This document shows, piece by piece, positions 61,739 to 64,000 of a stretch of 64,000 bases of DNA. The notes under the pieces are model-generated. The model was not told where the DNA came from. It did no database searches and worked only from the letters and a program-made list of their open reading frames with translations. This DNA comes from Paludibacteraceae bacterium (GTDB lineage Bacteria > Bacteroidota > Bacteroidia > Bacteroidales > Paludibacteraceae): NCBI GenBank assembly GCA_016297215.1, contig JAEDGZ010000008.1, positions 1 to 64,000 on the forward strand. Direction: 5' to 3'. Both the position numbers and the translations under genes were made by a program. How positions within the stretch are numbered: position 1 is the first letter of the stretch; every line of letters starts with the position of its first letter.

Positions 61739-63850
61739 TTATGGTATTGCTTTGATGGATATCTTCGCCCATGCACCGGGCTGTAGGATACCGCCGTAGT
61801 CGTAGTAGCGGGTGTTGGTCATGTTGGTGCAGTCCACACTCACGCGCAGGTGCTTGTTCTGCCAGAAAAGCGAGCCGTCCAAGAGCCACACGGGTTGGTA
61901 GTCTTGCACCTCGCCTTGCGCGTCGTTGTACTGCCCTTCGCGCTGCTGGAAGCGTACCGTCCACGAAGCGCCCAACCCCTTGTAGATACCGTGCTCGAGG
62001 TGGATAGTGAGTTTATGGCTCAGGTAGTCGAGATAGCGCGAGCCTGCTTCCTTCAAATCCAAGTCCAGATAGGTGTAGGCGTAGTCCACCGACAAGCAGC
62101 GCAGCCATTCGTTCCAGCGATATGCCACCGATAGTTCCACGCCCGTGGCATTCACCTGCTGCTGGTTCTGCGCATGGTAGGGGCGCTTGGTATCCTCGGG
62201 GGTATAGACCCAGTCGATGATGTTCTTGCCCCAACGGTAGTACCAATCTGCCGCCAGCGAGAGGCTGCCTGCCTTGCCAAAGGTGGGATTGTACTTCGTG
62301 CCCACGGAGAGCAGCCACGCTTCCTCGGGCTGCAAGTCCTTTTTACCCAACTGGTTGCCTGCGTTGTAGTAGAGGTCTGTGAAGGTAGGCATGCGAAGCG
62401 AACGATTGGCGTTGATATAGACGCTGCTGTTCTTCGCGTATTCGTATCCGATGTTCGCACCGCCTGCAAAGTGGTTGCCAAACTGCGTGTTGTAGGTGCC
62501 GTTCACGCCCAGCGAAGCCGACAAGCCTGCGTAGTAGAAGGTTTGCTCTGCAAAGTAGTTGAGGTGGAAGCGGTTGCCGCCACGCACCAAGTCCAACACC
62601 CGCACGTCCGCCAAGTCGAAGCCCTCCACGTTGGGAATCTGCCCGTTGGGGTTGATGGTGTCGCCGAGGTTGGTGGAGTGGATATTCTCGTTGCGGACAC
62701 TCACACCGAAGGAGGTGGTGCCTATGCGCGAAGCATAGTGCGCGGAGAGCGCCGCCGTCGTGGTCTGTGCGAAGTGGAAGTTACCGTATAGGCGTTTTCC
62801 TCGATGCCACTCGTAGCGGTCGTAGTTGGCGCGGTATGCAGCCTGCGCCTCCAGTCGCCATGCGCCCCAACGGTGTGCGTACTTGGCAGAGGCGAAGGCT
62901 GTACGTGTGGCGTCGAACTGGTCTTGCGAGCCGAAGCCGTAGTACATGCCGGCACCTGCGTCTTTCCACTGTGCGCCCATCTGGACATCGAGTCCGCGCC
63001 AACGCGTCTGCAAGTAGAGGTTCGCCAACTGATAGTCGGAGTTGGTGAGCGCCGTCTGCTCTTTCTCGGTGGGGTCGGGAGTGTAGTAGCCCTCGGCGCG
63101 CGAGTACTCGGCGGAGGCGTTGATGTGCACCTCGTCTTTCTGCCACGAGCCTGCGAATTCGGGGTTTACCAAGCCGTTCATGCCTGCCGTGAGTTTCAGC
63201 ACCATCTCGGGAGTGGTCTTGGTGATGATGTTGACGGCTCCGGAGAAGGCTCCGAAGAGGTTGGCGGACGTGCCCTGCAAGACCTCCACGCGCTCTATGA
63301 GCGAGGGCGAGATAGGCAGGTTGAGCGCATAGTGCCCCGTGTGGAAGTCGTTGAGACTCACACCGTTGAGCATGACGAGCACTTGGTCGAAGGTGCCGCC
63401 CCGCATGCTGATATCCGCTTGTGCGCCATTGGCGCCTCGCGTGCGGACATCAACGCCCGGCAGATATTGCAAAATATCTGCTACGGTCTGGATAGGCAAA
63501 GCCTGAATCTCGTCGTGTGAGACTTGCGTAATGAGTCGATACGCATCCGAATTAACTTCAGCTTTCTGAGAAATCACCAGCACCTCCTGAAGACTAAGTT
63601 GCCGGCTGTCGGTAAGCGCGGAGTCCTTAGGAACTCCCTCATCCGCCTCGATGGAGACTGCTCCTGCCGTGAGCATGAGAGCGACCAATGCCGCACTCTT
63701 GCCGTGTTTGAGCATCTCCAAGTCGGTCATGTAGCCCGACACACGCCCGATGGTTACCTCGCGGTGGAGGGAACAGAAGGCGGCGTATGCCTTGTGGCAG
63801 AACCGACGGAAGCGAAATGCACGCTTGTTTGTAAGAAATGGTTTGAACAT
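61739..63850 (-). CDS. TonB-dependent outer-membrane receptor (BtuB-like)
   Basis: A 703-residue receptor. The ATG at 63850 is chosen because the promoter lies just upstream; a longer frame to 63961 would start before it. A basic pre-region of about 45 residues (FRFRRFCHKAYAAFCSLHRE) comes before a hydrophobic signal (ALVALMLTAGAVSIEA). The plug (about 90-200) has LPIQTVADILQYLPGVDVRT, DISMRGGTFDQVLVMLNGV and ERVEVLQGTSANLFGAFSGA. A 22-strand-type barrel follows, ending in a Phe-free YYDYGGILQPGAWAKISIKA. It resembles vitamin B12-type receptors in size and plug sequence. The ligand is not proven; B12 would suit the methylmalonyl-CoA pathway nearby. Confidence 0.88.
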   Translation of the reverse strand: MFKPFLTNKRAFRFRRFCHKAYAAFCSLHREVTIGRVSGYMTDLEMLKHGKSAALVALMLTAGAVSIEADEGVPKDSALTDSRQLSLQEVLVISQKAEVNSDAYRLITQVSHDEIQALPIQTVADILQYLPGVDVRTRGANGAQADISMRGGTFDQVLVMLNGVSLNDFHTGHYALNLPISPSLIERVEVLQGTSANLFGAFSGAVNIITKTTPEMVLKLTAGMNGLVNPEFAGSWQKDEVHINASAEYSRAEGYYTPDPTEKEQTALTNSDYQLANLYLQTRWRGLDVQMGAQWKDAGAGMYYGFGSQDQFDATRTAFASAKYAHRWGAWRLEAQAAYRANYDRYEWHRGKRLYGNFHFAQTTTAALSAHYASRIGTTSFGVSVRNENIHSTNLGDTINPNGQIPNVEGFDLADVRVLDLVRGGNRFHLNYFAEQTFYYAGLSASLGVNGTYNTQFGNHFAGGANIGYEYAKNSSVYINANRSLRMPTFTDLYYNAGNQLGKKDLQPEEAWLLSVGTKYNPTFGKAGSLSLAADWYYRWGKNIIDWVYTPEDTKRPYHAQNQQQVNATGVELSVAYRWNEWLRCLSVDYAYTYLDLDLKEAGSRYLDYLSHKLTIHLEHGIYKGLGASWTVRFQQREGQYNDAQGEVQDYQPVWLLDGSLFWQNKHLRVSVDCTNMTNTRYYDYGGILQPGAWAKISIKAIP

Positions 63851-63907
63851 AAAAGAAATACGATTTCGCCATGCTTGTTTCGTACTTTCAAGACGCGAAA
63901 TCGGCAG

Positions 63908-63938
63908 CAAAGGTACTGCTTTTTGGGGAAATATGCAA
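63908..63938 (-). promoter_or_regulatory. Promoter for the TonB receptor
   Basis: Minus strand TTG (63938-63936), 20 bp, TACCTTTG (63915-63908). The predicted leader is only about 50 nt, too short for a cobalamin riboswitch. Confidence 0.8.
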
Positions 63939-64000
63939 GAGCAAGTATTCAATTTGACCAATTATTACTACATATGTACTGACGATAAAGGATATACGTT

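Noticed and set aside
63851..63961. Longer N-terminus for the TonB receptor
   Set aside because: It would begin upstream of the consensus promoter at 63908-63938.
63851..64000. Cobalamin riboswitch before the BtuB-like receptor
   Set aside because: The predicted leader is only about 50 nt and shows no B12-box-like element.

Overview
The window looks like a chromosomal contig from a member of the Bacteroidales (Bacteroidota). The evidence is fourfold. Most intergenic promoters fit the Bacteroidetes form TTTG-N20-TAnnTTTG. The gene set includes PorT, a GSCFA protein, a DUF4837 lipoprotein, Rho with a long N-terminal insertion, a BspA-type LRR protein and an SprT-like protein. There is a sodium-pumping methylmalonyl-CoA decarboxylase operon, which points to succinate/propionate fermentation. 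There are many lipoproteins and TonB-type barrels. The genus cannot be named from the sequence. No rRNA, tRNA, CRISPR array or phage was seen.

Layout. 1-5 kb: the end of an AspT/YidE-type transporter, then two GH13 alpha-amylase lipoproteins. 5.3-11.7 kb: an AddA-like/AddB-like helicase-nuclease pair. 11.7-17 kb: an outer-membrane barrel protein, a MATE exporter and a repeat-rich spacer. 17.2-20.5 kb: a promoter-driven structured RNA whose 3' end is hit by a MITE-like element, then a BspA-like surface protein. 20.8-22.8 kb: dnaK with a sigma54-like promoter. 22.9-28.7 kb: an unnamed four-gene operon (SPFH-GYF protein, two membrane proteins, zinc-ribbon/TPR membrane protein) preceded by a structured leader. 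28.9-34.8 kb: a decayed acyl-CoA ligase, ftsY, sprT-like, lysS and a frameshifted MFS gene. 34.8-39.4 kb: the propionate operon mce-mmdA-oadG-biotin carrier-mmdB, whose carrier has two biotin domains. 39.4-43.4 kb: S9 peptidase, PrsW, HolA. 44-45 kb: a lipoprotein resembling diversity-generating-retroelement targets. 45-48 kb: two nucleotide-sugar dehydrogenases and OMF gene debris. 48.5-50.6 kb: an NAD(P)-binding protein, an HxlR regulator and superoxide dismutase. 51-56 kb: rho, aroQ, porT and a beta-helix lipoprotein. 56-64 kb: DUF4837 protein, methyltransferase, Pif1-like helicase, GSCFA protein and a TonB receptor.

The most striking feature is not one locus. Several short repeat families occur both between genes and, in frame, inside genes. 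The main one is a GC-rich palindrome around GCAGGCG/CGCCTGC. Copies of two palindrome families and several microrepeats lie inside the amylase, both Add subunits, the S9 peptidase, the zinc-ribbon protein, the methyltransferase and the GSCFA protein. All four coding copies of the main palindrome are read in the same strand and frame, giving the peptide TG[D/C]AGV. This resembles the protein-embedded palindromic elements known from Rickettsia. A separate 213-bp MITE-like element is present twice, with terminal inverted repeats and apparent target-site duplications.
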